64,000 bases of DNA from Methylobacterium sp. 2A (GTDB lineage: Bacteria; Pseudomonadota; Alphaproteobacteria; Rhizobiales; Beijerinckiaceae): positions 186,001 to 250,000 of the forward strand of contig NZ_VUOK01000018.1 of assembly GCF_009806555.1 (NCBI RefSeq), written 5' to 3'. Position numbers and translations under genes: made by a program. Within the stretch, counting starts at the first letter, position 1; each line of letters opens with the position of its first letter. The notes below the pieces were generated by a model, which saw nothing but the letters and a program-made list of their open reading frames with translations, searched no databases and had not been told where the DNA came from. Shown here piece after piece: positions 35,515 to 43,156 of this stretch.

Positions 35515-36375
35515 TCAATGGGCCATGAGCACCGGGAGGCGGGCGTGCTCGATCACATGCCGGGTGACGCCCCCGAGGAGGAGTTCGCGCACCCGGCTGT
35601 GGGTATAGGCGCCGAGGGCGAGCATGGAGGCCTTGCGTCGCTCAGCCTCTGCCAGGATGGCCGCGCCAACCGAGGCCCCTTCCTCGACCGACAGAGAGAC
35701 GGCCTCCGCCATGATGCCGTGCCAGTGCAGGTAGCCGCAAAGGTCCGCGGCCCGCGCCTCCTCAAAGCGTTCGGTTCGAGCCTGCACGACCGTGACCCGG
35801 GTTGCCTCGTGCAGGAGCGTGATGGACTGACCGATCAGGCGTGTCGCTTCCAGGCTGCCGTTCCACGCGATCACGACGTGATCCAACAGATCGTAGGGCA
35901 GGATCTCGCTGACCATCAGGGTCGGTCGACCCACCGAGAACAGCGCCGTGTCGAGCGCCCGCTTGGTGAACGGATGCTCCGGGGCGGGCCGGTCGACGAT
36001 GACGAGGTCGCTGACGCGGCCCGCCAGGGTGAGGAGCGGCTCGACCTCGCCCGAGAGTTCGGTCCAGGTCGCGAAGGTGGCGTCCAGGCGCCCGCCCGAC
36101 ACCGCGAACGGCACGCCTTCGCGCGCGCACCACGCCCGCAAGGCTGCCTGACCCTCGGCCGCGGATTCCCGCACGCCCCGCTCGATGGCCTCGATGGTCG
36201 CGCCGTCCATCGGCACGAGGCTGGCCATCCCGGCGAGCACGTGCTCCGGGCCCGGCGCCATGAAGCTGACGCCGATATGCGCGTGCAGCCGGCGGCCCAG
36301 CCGCAGGGCCGCATCCAGCCGCCGGGTGGCGTCGAGGCCGGGGGCGGTGGGAACGAGGAGGCAGCGCAGGTACAT
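35515..36375 (-). CDS. Universal stress protein, tandem Usp domains, divergent subgroup
   Basis: A 286-residue protein starting MYLRCLLVPTAPGLDATRRL, with a second domain around DHVVIAWNGSLEATRLIG and the C-terminal loop region LALGAYTHSRVRELLLGGVTR. It is less like the CCLMSH-tailed usp genes; its end is PVLMAH without the cysteine pair. It lies 15 bases after the cytochrome c gene and is probably the third gene of the operon controlled by the box at 37609. ATG 36375 is preferred over the TTG two codons earlier. Confidence 0.88.
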   Translation of the reverse strand: MYLRCLLVPTAPGLDATRRLDAALRLGRRLHAHIGVSFMAPGPEHVLAGMASLVPMDGATIEAIERGVRESAAEGQAALRAWCAREGVPFAVSGGRLDATFATWTELSGEVEPLLTLAGRVSDLVIVDRPAPEHPFTKRALDTALFSVGRPTLMVSEILPYDLLDHVVIAWNGSLEATRLIGQSITLLHEATRVTVVQARTERFEEARAADLCGYLHWHGIMAEAVSLSVEEGASVGAAILAEAERRKASMLALGAYTHSRVRELLLGGVTRHVIEHARLPVLMAH

Positions 36376-36390
36376 CGGCAAACTCCTCGC

Positions 36391-36726
36391 TCAGCGTTCC
36401 AGGCTCTTGAGGTAGGCGATCAGGGCTTCGGCCTGGTCCGGGTCGAACCGGAATTCCGGCATGCTCGGATGACCCGTGCGGATGCCCTCGGCGAGTGCCT
36501 CGCCGAGATCCTCGACGGGGTAGCGCGTGTGCAATTCGCGGAAGGGCGGCGCTTCCCGCAGGGGGCTCGCTCCGACTTTTCCCACGGCGTGGCACCGGGC
36601 GCAGTTGGTCCGGGCGAGCGTCTCGCCCTGCTTGACCTGCCGGTCCCAGGCGAGGGCGTCCCCGGTGGGAAGGAGGCTGGCGAGCAGCGCGAGGGCGCCC
36701 GCCGGCAGGGTGGCGGCCACGCGCAT
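36391..36726 (-). CDS. Small exported c-type cytochrome
   Basis: An 111-residue precursor with a signal peptide (MRVAATLPAGALALLASLL, cleavage near ALA) and a single class I cytochrome domain. The heme motif is CARCH near residue 41, followed by a methionine ligand candidate in GHPSMPEFRF. The start ATG shares one base with the stop of the usp gene upstream. Being sandwiched between two usp genes under a FixK-type box suggests a role in low-oxygen or stress respiration; redox partners are unknown. Confidence 0.88.
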   Translation of the reverse strand: MRVAATLPAGALALLASLLPTGDALAWDRQVKQGETLARTNCARCHAVGKVGASPLREAPPFRELHTRYPVEDLGEALAEGIRTGHPSMPEFRFDPDQAEALIAYLKSLER

Positions 36727-37541
36727 CAATGGCTCATCAGGCAGCAGACGGGCGTCGTCGTCAGGATGTCGCGGGTGGCGCCGCCGAAGACCCATTCGCG
36801 CAGGCGGCTGTGCCCGTAGGCGCCCATCACGATCAGGTCGGCGTCCGCGCGTTGGGCGAACCGGAGGATCTCGTCCGCGGTGCCGATCTCCGGCTTGTGC
36901 AGCAGATGCGTGGTGACCCCGACGCAATGGCCGGAGAGGTAGGCGGCGACATCCTCGGCGCCCTCCCGGTCGGCCTCAGGGCCGACCACCGCCACCTGGA
37001 CCGCCTCGGCCCGTGTCAGGAGCGGCAGCGCGTCGTGAACGGCCCGGCGCGCCTCGCGCGTGTCCTTCCAGGCCACGACGATCCGCCGCGCCGCGATGGT
37101 CTCCACACCGGGCGGCGCGATCAGAACCGGACGCCCGGCTTCCATCAGGAGCGGCCCGGCCGGGACGCCCATCGGACCGGGGTCTCCGTCCGCCGGCCCG
37201 TGCCGGCCGACGACCACCAGGTCGGCCGCCCGCGCCTGCCCGGCGAGGTAGGCCAGCGGGTTGGTCGGAGCCGCGCGCCACTCCGATCTGGGCGCTGCCC
37301 TGGCCTCGCGCGCGAACAGGGCCTTGGCCGCCGCGAGTTGCTCATCGGCGAGGCGCTCCTCGATGGCCCAGATGCGCTCGACCTCCAGCATGTCGCCGAT
37401 CGGCATGGGCGCCAGGACGGCGCGCGCCGCGACGCCGGTCAGCTTGGCCTCGAAACGTTCGGCGAGGCTTGCAGCGAGTTGGACGCGGTCCGCTGCCGCC
37501 GCCCCGAGATCGACCGAGACCATGATGTTGGAGATCTTCAT
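36726..37541 (-). CDS. Universal stress protein, tandem Usp domains
   Basis: A 271-residue protein beginning MKISNIMVSVDLGAAAADRV, second domain at RRIVVAWKDTREARRAV, ending in GAYGHSRLREWVFGG and PVCCLMSH. The start at 37541 is set by homology and by the FixK-type box 67 bases upstream. First gene of the probable operon usp - cytochrome c - usp. Closely related to the usp genes at 4622 and 39671. Confidence 0.92.
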   Translation of the reverse strand: MKISNIMVSVDLGAAAADRVQLAASLAERFEAKLTGVAARAVLAPMPIGDMLEVERIWAIEERLADEQLAAAKALFAREARAAPRSEWRAAPTNPLAYLAGQARAADLVVVGRHGPADGDPGPMGVPAGPLLMEAGRPVLIAPPGVETIAARRIVVAWKDTREARRAVHDALPLLTRAEAVQVAVVGPEADREGAEDVAAYLSGHCVGVTTHLLHKPEIGTADEILRFAQRADADLIVMGAYGHSRLREWVFGGATRDILTTTPVCCLMSH

Positions 37542-37608
37542 GACCGCCTCCCGCTGCCGGAACTCCGGCGCCCTATGAGGAGCGTGCCTCCGGTTCGCGG
37601 CGTCGGCC

Positions 37609-37622
37609 TTGATCCATCTCAA
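37609..37622 (-). promoter_or_regulatory. FixK/FNR-type box (TTGATCCATCTCAA) for usp - cytochrome c - usp
   Basis: TTGA-N6-TCAA, 67 bases before the usp start at 37541; same form and spacing as the other boxes. Confidence 0.7.
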
Positions 37623-37680
37623 GGGACGTGCCGGTGTGCCGTGACGTCACCCATCGCCCGCCACCGCGCTTCGGTCGGGG

Positions 37681-37893
37681 TCAGAGGACGAGCCAGAGCA
37701 GCGCTGGCGTCACCACCGCCGCCGCAAGGGCCAGGGCCAGGGCCAGGGCAAGGGCCCGCCGGCTGCCGATGCTCCGGTATCGATAGCCATCGGCGATAAG
37801 CCGTTGGCCCGCATCGTTCCGCGGCGCCAGCCTGACCGGGACCCGCGCGCGGCGCACCGCCTCCAGGTAGGTCGTTCGAAACGCCTGGGTCAT
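37681..37893 (-). CDS. Small single-span membrane protein (70 aa)
   Basis: Not recognised. It begins MTQAFRTTYLEAVRRARVPV, has a basic middle, then a C-terminal hydrophobic segment with an Ala-Leu repeat (about 48-70). No signal peptide. The FixK-type box at 37951 lies 57 bases upstream and supports the ATG at 37893. It could be a tail-anchored stress-regulon protein; function unknown. Confidence 0.65.
   Translation of the reverse strand: MTQAFRTTYLEAVRRARVPVRLAPRNDAGQRLIADGYRYRSIGSRRALALALALALAAAVVTPALLWLVL
37726..37755. repeat. Six-base tandem repeat (GGGCCA) in the small membrane protein gene
   Basis: About four to five imperfect copies of GGGCCA on the plus strand, encoding the Ala-Leu repeat of the membrane segment on the minus strand. 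Confidence 0.75.
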
Positions 37894-37950
37894 CGTCCGC
37901 TCCCATCCAACCTGACAGAGGCCATCCTGCCCGCCATCGCCGGAAGCGCT

Positions 37951-37964
37951 TTGATCCACTTCAA
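37951..37964 (-). promoter_or_regulatory. FixK/FNR-type box (TTGATCCACTTCAA) for the small membrane protein
   Basis: TTGA-N6-TCAA, 57 bases upstream of the start at 37893. Confidence 0.7.
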
Positions 37965-38145
37965 CGCTGCCGATTCGGCTCATCGGCACGGCCGATCCCG
38001 GGATCAGCACCCGCCCGGGGCCGGCATGACGGCCAGCACCCGGAAGCGTTTCCAGAACAAGGAACGGCCGCCTGTTCGTATTCGAGGCCGGTGCCGGATG
38101 AGTTTTTGGTTTGAACTCAAGATGCGGCCGTATTGGCTCCGCCGC

Positions 38146-38159
38146 TTGCGGTGGATCAA
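38146..38159 (+). promoter_or_regulatory. FixK/FNR-type box (TTGCGGTGGATCAA) for the usp at 38216
   Basis: TTGC-N6-TCAA; its reverse complement TTGATCCACCGCAA matches the other boxes. It ends 56 bases before the usp start at 38216. Confidence 0.7.
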
Positions 38160-38215
38160 GGCCGCGAAGCCGTGACGGGGCGAATCATGGGGCCGATCAA
38201 GACCGGAGACTCCCC

Positions 38216-39076
38216 ATGTCCAGTTCATGCCCATCACCGCTCGCAGGCATCCGAGACGTCCTCGTCGGCACCGCAATCGAGGGCGAGCGCGAGGAGGCCT
38301 CGTCTGCCATCGGCTATGGCCTGACATTGGCCAAAACCGCCGGCGCGCACCTCACCGTTCAGTCAGCCTCGTGGCGCCTCTCGGGCGACGATGCGTGGCT
38401 TGGCGCGTTCGATGTCGAAGGCGTCTCAATCCTCGATCGTCGGCTCGACGCGCTGGCCCATTCGATCGCGGAGCGCTCGGCTGCGGACGCCGCGCAGGCC
38501 GGCGTGGTCTGCACGTGGGACGCGCCGAACCTGCCCTATCCGGAGATCGTCAGCCGGCTGGCCGCGTGCGCGCGCCTGCACGACCTGACGGTCCTCGACA
38601 TCGGCGCGCGAACCTACGACCTCGACCGCGAGATGATCCAGAAGGCGCTGTTCGACAGCGGCCGCCCGGTCATCGCCGTCCCGCCGGGACATGACGCCTT
38701 CGTCGCGCGGCGGATCATCGTCGCCTGGGACGGCAGTGCGCAGGCAGCGCGGGCCGCCAACGACGCCCTGCCGTTCCTGCGTGCGGCCGAGGCGGTCGAA
38801 ATCGTCTCAGTCGGCACCGAGGCCGAGAGCCACGCTTCGCTGCCGGGCGCCGAATTTGCGCCCCACCTCGCACGGCACGGGGTGGCCGTGACGGTCAACG
38901 ACCTGCCGCAGCGCGACAGCGTCGCCGCGACGCTTCGCAGCCAGGCCGGCCTGTTCCGGGCGGACATGATCGTGATGGGCGCCTACCGGCATTCCCCGAC
39001 ACGCGAATACTTCTTCGGCGGCGTGACGCGCTCCTTCCTGAGGGGCAGCCCGGCACCGCTGTTCCTCGCCCGCTGA
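38216..39076 (+). CDS. Universal stress protein, tandem Usp domains
   Basis: A 286-residue protein with a longer first domain (IRDVLVGTAIEGEREEASSAI) and a second at RRIIVAWDGSAQAARAANDAL, ending in the nucleotide-loop region VMGAYRHSPTREYFFGGVTRSFL. The tail is PLFLAR, lacking the cysteine pair. ATG 38216 fits the box 56 bases upstream; the frame extends further 5' without conserved sequence. It is the only intact usp of the window on the plus strand. Confidence 0.9.
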   Translation: MSSSCPSPLAGIRDVLVGTAIEGEREEASSAIGYGLTLAKTAGAHLTVQSASWRLSGDDAWLGAFDVEGVSILDRRLDALAHSIAERSAADAAQAGVVCTWDAPNLPYPEIVSRLAACARLHDLTVLDIGARTYDLDREMIQKALFDSGRPVIAVPPGHDAFVARRIIVAWDGSAQAARAANDALPFLRAAEAVEIVSVGTEAESHASLPGAEFAPHLARHGVAVTVNDLPQRDSVAATLRSQAGLFRADMIVMGAYRHSPTREYFFGGVTRSFLRGSPAPLFLAR

Positions 39077-39093
39077 AGCTCCGGGAGGCGACG

Positions 39094-39303
39094 ATGCCCG
39101 AGCGAGATCCCCGTCGAAGCGACATGACCGGCCGGGTCGTGCGCGCGCGCAAGCCCAGGCGTCCGGTCCCGACGGCACCGACCCCATCCACGATCGACGA
39201 GGCGCCGCCTCAGCTGCGCGCACCGAACAGGACCGACTGGCGCGGTCCATTGGACGAGGACGAACGCGCCGCGTTGGAAGCGGGCTGGGGCTTCATCGAG
39301 TGA
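39094..39303 (+). CDS. Small protein of unknown function (69 aa)
   Basis: Not recognised. A basic, proline-rich N-terminal half (RARKPRRPVPTAPTPST) and an acidic C-terminus (LDEDERAALEAGWGFIE). It starts 17 bases after the usp stop with a GGGAGG-type ribosome site, so it may be the second gene of that unit. Composition alone would not prove coding. Confidence 0.45.
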   Translation: MPERDPRRSDMTGRVVRARKPRRPVPTAPTPSTIDEAPPQLRAPNRTDWRGPLDEDERAALEAGWGFIE

Positions 39304-39670
39304 GGTGCACGGCGCAGCGAAGGCCGCCACGGACCGCATCCGTGGCGGCTCTCGTCGGGCGCCGCTCACGGCGCAGGACCCCGGAAAAGGCGAGGAGATC
39401 GGCGGTATCTGAGGGGGCGAGCCCGACCGGGCATAGTCGGATGCCGACAGTTCTTGCCCGCTGCCAAGACATCGGCGCGGTCGCCGATGGAGGGGCGCCC
39501 GGCGAGCGCGAAATGACGGCGCCTCGGGCATCGGGCCGGCTGGTTTCGAACCGACCGCACGGCGGGGGCCGCCATGTGCCCGGGCACATGCCAGGCCGCG
39601 AATTGCCGGGACGTTCCAGGCTGCCGTCGCTACGGCGGCCATACGCCGAGGCGCGCGTGGGACGAGCCGA
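39304..39670. other. Intergenic stretch with no gene seen
   Basis: About 367 bases between the convergent 69-residue gene and the usp at 39671. Several overlapping frames exist on both strands, none with recognisable features. Confidence 0.5.
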
Positions 39671-40483
39671 TCAGTGGCACATCAGGCAGCACACCGGCGC
39701 GCGTTCGAGCGCCGCGCGCGTGACGCCGCCGAAGATCCACTCCCGCAGGCGCGAATGGCCGTAGGCACCCATCACGATGAGGTCGGCGTCCTGAAGCAGG
39801 GCGAAGTCCAAGATCTCTCCGCCCTCGCTCCCGGCCGCCCGCAGCAGATGCGTGGTGACAGGCGCGCCGTGCCGCGCGAGATGGCCGGCCACCGCCTCCA
39901 ACCCCTCGTGCCGCCTGTCGGCCCCGACCGTCGCGACCAGGACTTCCTCGGTGCCGGGGATGAGGGGCAGCATCGCCGATATGGCGCGCCGCGCCTCCGG
40001 TCCATCCTTCCAGGCGACGATGATGCGGGCCGCCCTCAAGCGCACGAGCCGGGGCGGTACGACGAGGACCGGCCGGCCCGCTTCCATCAGCACCGGTCCG
40101 GGCGGCACGCCGAGCGGCCCGGGATCGTCGTCTTTCGGCCCGCGCCGGCCGACCACCACGAGGTCGGCGGCCCGCGCCTGTTCGACGAGGTGCGTGATCG
40201 GCCCGGCAAGGGCGGCTTGCCAATCCATGCGGGTGCCCTCGCCGGCGCTACGCTCGAACATGGCGCGCGCCTGTTCGAGGATCTCGTTGACCACCACGCG
40301 GCTGCGCTCCTCCTGCCGGGCGGCGTCGGAGACGTCGCGCACCAAGAGGGGGGCCGGCACCTTGTGGGCGGCCGTACCCGTGAGGGTGGCCTCGAAGCGT
40401 CGCGCCAACCCGGCGGCGAGGCGGATCCGATCCGGTGCAGCGTCGCCGAGATCGGCGGAAACCAAGATATTCGCAAGGTCCAT
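39671..40483 (-). CDS. Universal stress protein, tandem Usp domains
   Basis: A 270-residue protein beginning MDLANILVSADLGDAAPDRI, second domain RIIVAWKDGPEARRAI, ending in GAYGHSRLREWIFGG and PVCCLMCH. The start at 40483 is set by homology; the FixK-type box lies 63 bases upstream. A close paralog of the genes at 36726 and 4622. Confidence 0.92.
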   Translation of the reverse strand: MDLANILVSADLGDAAPDRIRLAAGLARRFEATLTGTAAHKVPAPLLVRDVSDAARQEERSRVVVNEILEQARAMFERSAGEGTRMDWQAALAGPITHLVEQARAADLVVVGRRGPKDDDPGPLGVPPGPVLMEAGRPVLVVPPRLVRLRAARIIVAWKDGPEARRAISAMLPLIPGTEEVLVATVGADRRHEGLEAVAGHLARHGAPVTTHLLRAAGSEGGEILDFALLQDADLIVMGAYGHSRLREWIFGGVTRAALERAPVCCLMCH

Positions 40484-40546
40484 GGCCACCTCCACCATAG
40501 GCCGATGCCGACGCGGGAAGCCTGGCGTGGGCTGGATCCACCCACC

Positions 40547-40560
40547 TTGATCCAGCGCAA
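40547..40560 (-). promoter_or_regulatory. FixK/FNR-type box (TTGATCCAGCGCAA) for the usp at 39671
   Basis: Identical to the boxes at 6238 and 8599; 63 bases before the start at 40483. Confidence 0.72.
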
Positions 40561-40564
40561 GTCC

Positions 40565-40757
40565 GCGCGGTCGTTCGATTGGCCTAGCGGATGAGCCTGC
40601 CCGGCCCCTTCTGCGCTCAGCCGTCTCGGCGGCCGAGCGCGCATGGCGTCGAGGAGGACGGCGATGTCGATGGCTTCCTGCACGATCGCCGCCGACCATC
40701 ATCACGGGACCGTTCCGGCGCCCGGCGGCGATCGTGCCCGTCTTGGCCGTCTGCTTC
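40565..40757 (-). pseudogene. Remnant of a heavy-metal P-type ATPase
   Basis: Read on the minus strand, one frame gives KTGTIAAGRR (40733-40744 encodes KTGT), like the DKTGT phosphorylation loop with the Asp lost, then PVMMVGGD, like the MVGDG hinge motif. A second frame then gives IVQEAIDIAVLLDAMRA, like the QEAIDVAVILNALRA end of P1B-type ATPases. Three landmarks that lie hundreds of residues apart in intact enzymes are packed into under 200 bases, so this looks like a telescoped, frameshifted relic. Confidence 0.55.
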
Positions 40758-40759
40758 GG

Positions 40760-41488
40760 TCAGATCGTCCAGCCGCCGTCGATGGTGACGGCTTGGCCGG
40801 TGGTGTAGGTCGCCCCCGCCAGATAGACGGCGAGGTCTGCGATCTCCTCGGGCGTGCCGAGCCGTCCGATGGGCTGGCGGGCGATGAAGGCCGCTCGCGT
40901 CTGCTCGTAGTCGCCCTGCGCCCGGATCCGCTCCTGCAGAGACGGGCTCTCCACCGTGCCGGGGCAGATCGCGTTGCAGCGGATGTTGTCGGCGACGTAA
41001 TCGGCCGCGACCGCCTTGGTCAGCCCGATCACCGCCGCCTTGGTCACCCCGTAGGCGAAGCGATTCGGTACGCCCTTCACCGAGGAGGCGACCGAGGCCA
41101 TGTTGATGATCGCTCCGTCGCGCCGCTCCACCATGCCGGGGAGAACGGCGCGGATCGTGCGAATCATCGCCTTGACGTTGAGGTCGAAGGCGAAGTCGAG
41201 GTCGGTATCGGGCATCTCCAGGATGGTCCCGCCGTGGACGATGCCGGCGCAGTTGAACAGGATGTCCACGGCGCCGATCCCCGCGACCAGTGCTTTGACG
41301 GCGGCCTCGTCCCGCACGTCGAGGCGCGCGGTCTTGAGATTGTCGGCGTGCAGTTCACCCAGCGCCGCCGCGTTGATGTCGGTGGCGTGGACCCGCGCCC
41401 CGGCGCGCGCGAAGGCGAGGGCGCTCGCGCGCCCGATGCCCTGGCCGGCCGCCGTGATCAGGACCGATTTTCCGGACAGATCAGCCAT
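40760..41488 (-). CDS. Short-chain dehydrogenase/reductase
   Basis: A 242-residue classical SDR: cofactor motif GQGIGRA (about 15-21, NAD-type with Asp after the second strand, HATDIN), NCAG, catalytic Ser in NMASVASS and Tyr-x-x-x-Lys in YGVTK, and the family end TGQAVTIDGGWTI. It resembles the DHRS6 / 3-hydroxybutyrate dehydrogenase type 2 and sugar-acid dehydrogenase group; substrate uncertain. It stands alone next to the ATPase relic. Confidence 0.9.
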   Translation of the reverse strand: MADLSGKSVLITAAGQGIGRASALAFARAGARVHATDINAAALGELHADNLKTARLDVRDEAAVKALVAGIGAVDILFNCAGIVHGGTILEMPDTDLDFAFDLNVKAMIRTIRAVLPGMVERRDGAIINMASVASSVKGVPNRFAYGVTKAAVIGLTKAVAADYVADNIRCNAICPGTVESPSLQERIRAQGDYEQTRAAFIARQPIGRLGTPEEIADLAVYLAGATYTTGQAVTIDGGWTI

Positions 41489-41573
41489 GCCTTGCTCCTG
41501 AAGTGCGTGTCCCGACGCGGACGGTCGCCTCGATCATAGGCGAGGACCACGATCCGAACACGCGCCACGACGA

Positions 41574-42722
41574 TCAGGCCGCCGCGACGCGCCCTCCGCG
41601 CGTCAGGGCCGCGAGCTGGAGTATCAGGGCCGCCACCGCGACCCCGGCCGCCGCGACCGGCAGGGCGGTGATACCCGCCACCGCCATGACGATGCCCCCG
41701 AGCGCCGCACCCACGGCGCCCCCGAGATAGTTTGCCGAACTGTTCAGGGCCACGGCGACGCTGCCGTGCTCAGGCTTGAGCCCGAGCAGCGCGTGCTGTT
41801 GCGGCGCCTGAGAGGCCCAACCCATCGCGCCCCAGATCAGGAACGGCAGGTAGCCCAGCAAGCCGCGTTCGAGCAGGCCCGGCAGCGCGGCCAGCGTCAG
41901 AGCCAGAACTGCCAGGATCAGGGCCATCAGTCGCCGGGGTGCCCCCGACCAGTCGAGCAACGGGCCGATCGCGAAGCTGCCGACGAGGCCGCCGACGCCC
42001 CAGGCCCAGAAATACGCCGCCGCGGCCTCGCTCAACCCCGTGCTCTCAAGGAGCGGCGCGACGTAGGTGTAGAGGCCGAGGCTGGACACTGCGGTCAGGA
42101 ACGAGACCGCCACGGTGACGACGATCCGGGGATCGGCGAGGAGCGCGGCCCGTGCCCGCCAGGACGGCGGCTCCGCGGCGGGGAGGTCCGGCAGGCGCAG
42201 GAGGATCGCGGCCGCCGCCAGGGCGCCGAGCAGCGCCACCAGCATGAGGGTCCCCTGCCAGCCGAGCCGCTCCGCGATCCACAGGCCGGCCGGCACGCCG
42301 ATCACCGTGCCGGTGCTCATGCCGCCGAGCGTCAGGGCGAGGGCGCGACCCTTGCGGCGCGGCTCCACCAGGGTGGCGGCCGCCGCGACCGCCACGGGCG
42401 CGTAGAGGCCCGCGGCGAGGCCGGCGAGCGCGCGGGCCAGCAGCAGCCACAACAGACTGGCGGCGCATGCGCTCAGCGCGTTGGCGACGGCGAAGACCGC
42501 GAGCGCCAGGGCCAAAATCTTCCGGACCGGTCGCCCGGCCAGCAGCGTGGCGCAGACCGGGGCCGCCAGGGCGTAGGTCAGGGTGAAGACGGTGACAGCC
42601 TGCCCGGCCTCGCCGGGCGCGATCCCGAAGCTCGCGCCGATTCCCGGCAACAGGCCCGCGACGACGTAGGCATCCAGGCCGAGAGCGAACATCCCGTTAG
42701 CGAGAACGACGATACGCTCCAT
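41574..42722 (-). CDS. Major facilitator superfamily drug/metabolite exporter
   Basis: A 382-residue membrane protein with 12 predicted segments, DHA1-like, beginning MERIVVLANGMFALGLDAYVVAGLLPG and with the RALAGLAAGLYAP motif C region (G-x-x-x-G-P type). It is divergent from an ArsR-family gene with a 50-base intergenic space that holds a perfect operator palindrome, so it is probably repressed by that regulator. ATG 42722 starts the first membrane helix; an upstream extension is unlikely because it would run over the operator. Confidence 0.88.
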   Translation of the reverse strand: MERIVVLANGMFALGLDAYVVAGLLPGIGASFGIAPGEAGQAVTVFTLTYALAAPVCATLLAGRPVRKILALALAVFAVANALSACAASLLWLLLARALAGLAAGLYAPVAVAAAATLVEPRRKGRALALTLGGMSTGTVIGVPAGLWIAERLGWQGTLMLVALLGALAAAAILLRLPDLPAAEPPSWRARAALLADPRIVVTVAVSFLTAVSSLGLYTYVAPLLESTGLSEAAAAYFWAWGVGGLVGSFAIGPLLDWSGAPRRLMALILAVLALTLAALPGLLERGLLGYLPFLIWGAMGWASQAPQQHALLGLKPEHGSVAVALNSSANYLGGAVGAALGGIVMAVAGITALPVAAAGVAVAALILQLAALTRGGRVAAA

Positions 42723-42740
42723 GGCACGACTCGCTTTACG

Positions 42741-42762
42741 ATGTACGACGAACACCGTACAT
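42741..42762. promoter_or_regulatory. Operator palindrome between the MFS and ArsR-type genes
   Basis: ATGTACG-N8-CGTACAT: two perfect 7-bp arms in the 50-base divergent promoter region. A typical 12-2-12-like ArsR dyad is not seen; this is the only strong palindrome present, so it is the probable binding site of the adjacent regulator. Confidence 0.6.
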
Positions 42763-42772
42763 TATCGCCGCC

Positions 42773-43090
42773 ATGAGCCCGCGCAAGTTCTTCCATCCCG
42801 ACGCCGCCGCGTTGACGCTGCACCGGATCCTGTTCGCGCTGAGCGATCCGACGCGGCTGGCCGTGGTCTCGGAGCTGAAGGATGGCGCCGAGCGCGCCTC
42901 CGGCGATCTCCTGGCCGAGAGCGTGCCGCGCTCGACGATGACGCATCACCTCAAGATCCTTCGAGAGGCCGGCGTGACGCGCACGCGGCCCGAGGGCATG
43001 CGCTGCCTGATCTCACTCCGGCGTGACGATGTCGATGCGCGCTTTCCCGGGCTGCTGGAGGCGATCCTGGCGCACGGGCATTCGGGCTGA
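42773..43090 (+). CDS. ArsR-family winged-helix repressor
   Basis: A 105-residue regulator with the ArsR HTH: ILFALSDPTRLAVVSELKDG, then recognition helix VPRSTMTHHLKILREAGV. No CxC metal-sensing motif, so the inducer is probably not a metal. It is divergent from the MFS exporter and shares its operator region; it probably controls both genes. Confidence 0.9.
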   Translation: MSPRKFFHPDAAALTLHRILFALSDPTRLAVVSELKDGAERASGDLLAESVPRSTMTHHLKILREAGVTRTRPEGMRCLISLRRDDVDARFPGLLEAILAHGHSG

Positions 43091-43156
43091 GGCGCCGACG
43101 CCGGCAGCCCGCGCGACGATGCGCTGAGGCGTCTCGGCCAACCTTCCGGATCGGCG

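Larger units (their letters stand above)
37894..38215. other. Divergent regulatory region with two FixK-type boxes
   Basis: The 322 bases between the small membrane protein (minus) and the usp at 38216 (plus) carry one box for each direction (37951 and 38146). No further gene is seen. Confidence 0.65.

Noticed and set aside
39304-39670. Overlapping small frames as candidate genes
   Set aside because: No ribosome site, no motif, and composition as expected of shadow frames.
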